The notes beneath the pieces were generated by a model. The model saw only the letters and a list, made by a program, of their open reading frames with translations. It was not told the DNA's origin and did not search any database. Positions 63,896-64,000 of a stretch of 64,000 nucleotides of DNA are shown here, piece by piece. How positions within the stretch are numbered: the stretch's first letter is position 1; every line of letters begins with the position of its first letter. Source of the stretch: Hymenobacter telluris (GTDB lineage Bacteria; Bacteroidota; Bacteroidia; Cytophagales; Hymenobacteraceae); the NCBI RefSeq assembly GCF_017313265.1, contig NZ_JAFLQZ010000004.1, positions 62,001-126,000 on the forward strand. The letters are read 5' to 3'. Position numbers and translations under genes: made by a program.

Positions 63896-64000
63896 TTCAT
63901 CAATTTACGTCTGTTCACCCATGGGCTATAAAAACGTTTGTCTTGACTGCCGGCTTGCTTTCAATATGCAGTCTAATGCTATACGGCCAGCGAATTGCCC

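Overview
The window looks like chromosomal DNA of a GC-rich member of the Bacteroidota, most likely a Hymenobacter-like cytophagale. The signs are: promoters of the TAnnTTTG type (at least eight exact copies next to genes or tRNAs), almost no Shine-Dalgarno dependence with several GTG or TTG starts, a type III glutamine synthetase, a 'putative porin' family beta-barrel, Bacteroidota-type LptE and SecG, a SusC-type plug sequence, and SMUG2/DUF4918, RlaP and DUF4159 family proteins. Genus is inferred from protein style only; no rRNA is present.

Layout. 1-8.4 kb: a small outer-membrane barrel, glnN (type III glutamine synthetase), an LtaS/sulfatase-fold membrane enzyme, a secreted GH43-like protein and mtaB. 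8.6-15.8 kb: a D15/Omp85-type barrel, an HTH protein with an Ala/Pro-rich linker, a MacB/FtsX-type permease, a secreted protein of unknown function and a GH2 glycosidase. 15.9-26.9 kb: miaE, a putative porin, lpxK, a SMUG2-like glycosylase, a Nif3-like protein, a zinc-ribbon coiled-coil protein, a TPR protein, pabB and miaB. 27-33.5 kb: a sigma-54-type activator, lptE, a TPR protein, secG, then groES-groEL. 33.8-45.4 kb: a POT peptide transporter, pckA, an S1/P1 nuclease, rsmE, rtcB, DUF4159, an acyltransferase, a patatin, an MBL hydrolase and accA. 45.6-48.0 kb: two identical tRNA-Asp genes on a 177-bp duplicated unit, bracketing a sparse 2-kb segment with a BLUF photoreceptor. 48.8-57.1 kb: a small secreted peptide, an ADP-ribosylglycohydrolase, a HAD phosphatase and a 2052-residue alpha-2-macroglobulin-like protein with an internal SusC-type regulatory and plug module. 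57.5-63.9 kb: a second small secreted peptide, two RlaP-type nucleotidyltransferases, a lipocalin-like secreted protein, an SGNH hydrolase, an M28 peptidase and an orphan gene.

How the genes relate. Much of the window is housekeeping: tRNA A37 modification (mtaB, miaB, miaE), lipid A and LPS transport (lpxK, lptE), secretion (secG), chaperonin, folate (pabB), fatty acid (accA) and gluconeogenesis (pckA). RtcB and the two RlaP proteins could form a dispersed RNA-repair set, which is inference.

Most unusual. (1) A family of six long intergenic hairpins whose arms are degenerate tandem arrays of 7-8 bp words, copied exactly or nearly so in the opposite arm, and often including the stop codon of one gene and the start codon of the next. 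Two of them (GH2/miaE and pabB/miaB) are recognisable copies of one ~100-bp element whose arms differ only by compensated changes. (2) The alpha-2-macroglobulin/SusC-plug fusion. (3) Four genes with exactly 4 nt between TAnnTTTG and the start codon, predicting leaderless mRNAs. (4) Two small secreted basic peptides sharing HRPxYxxYKG.
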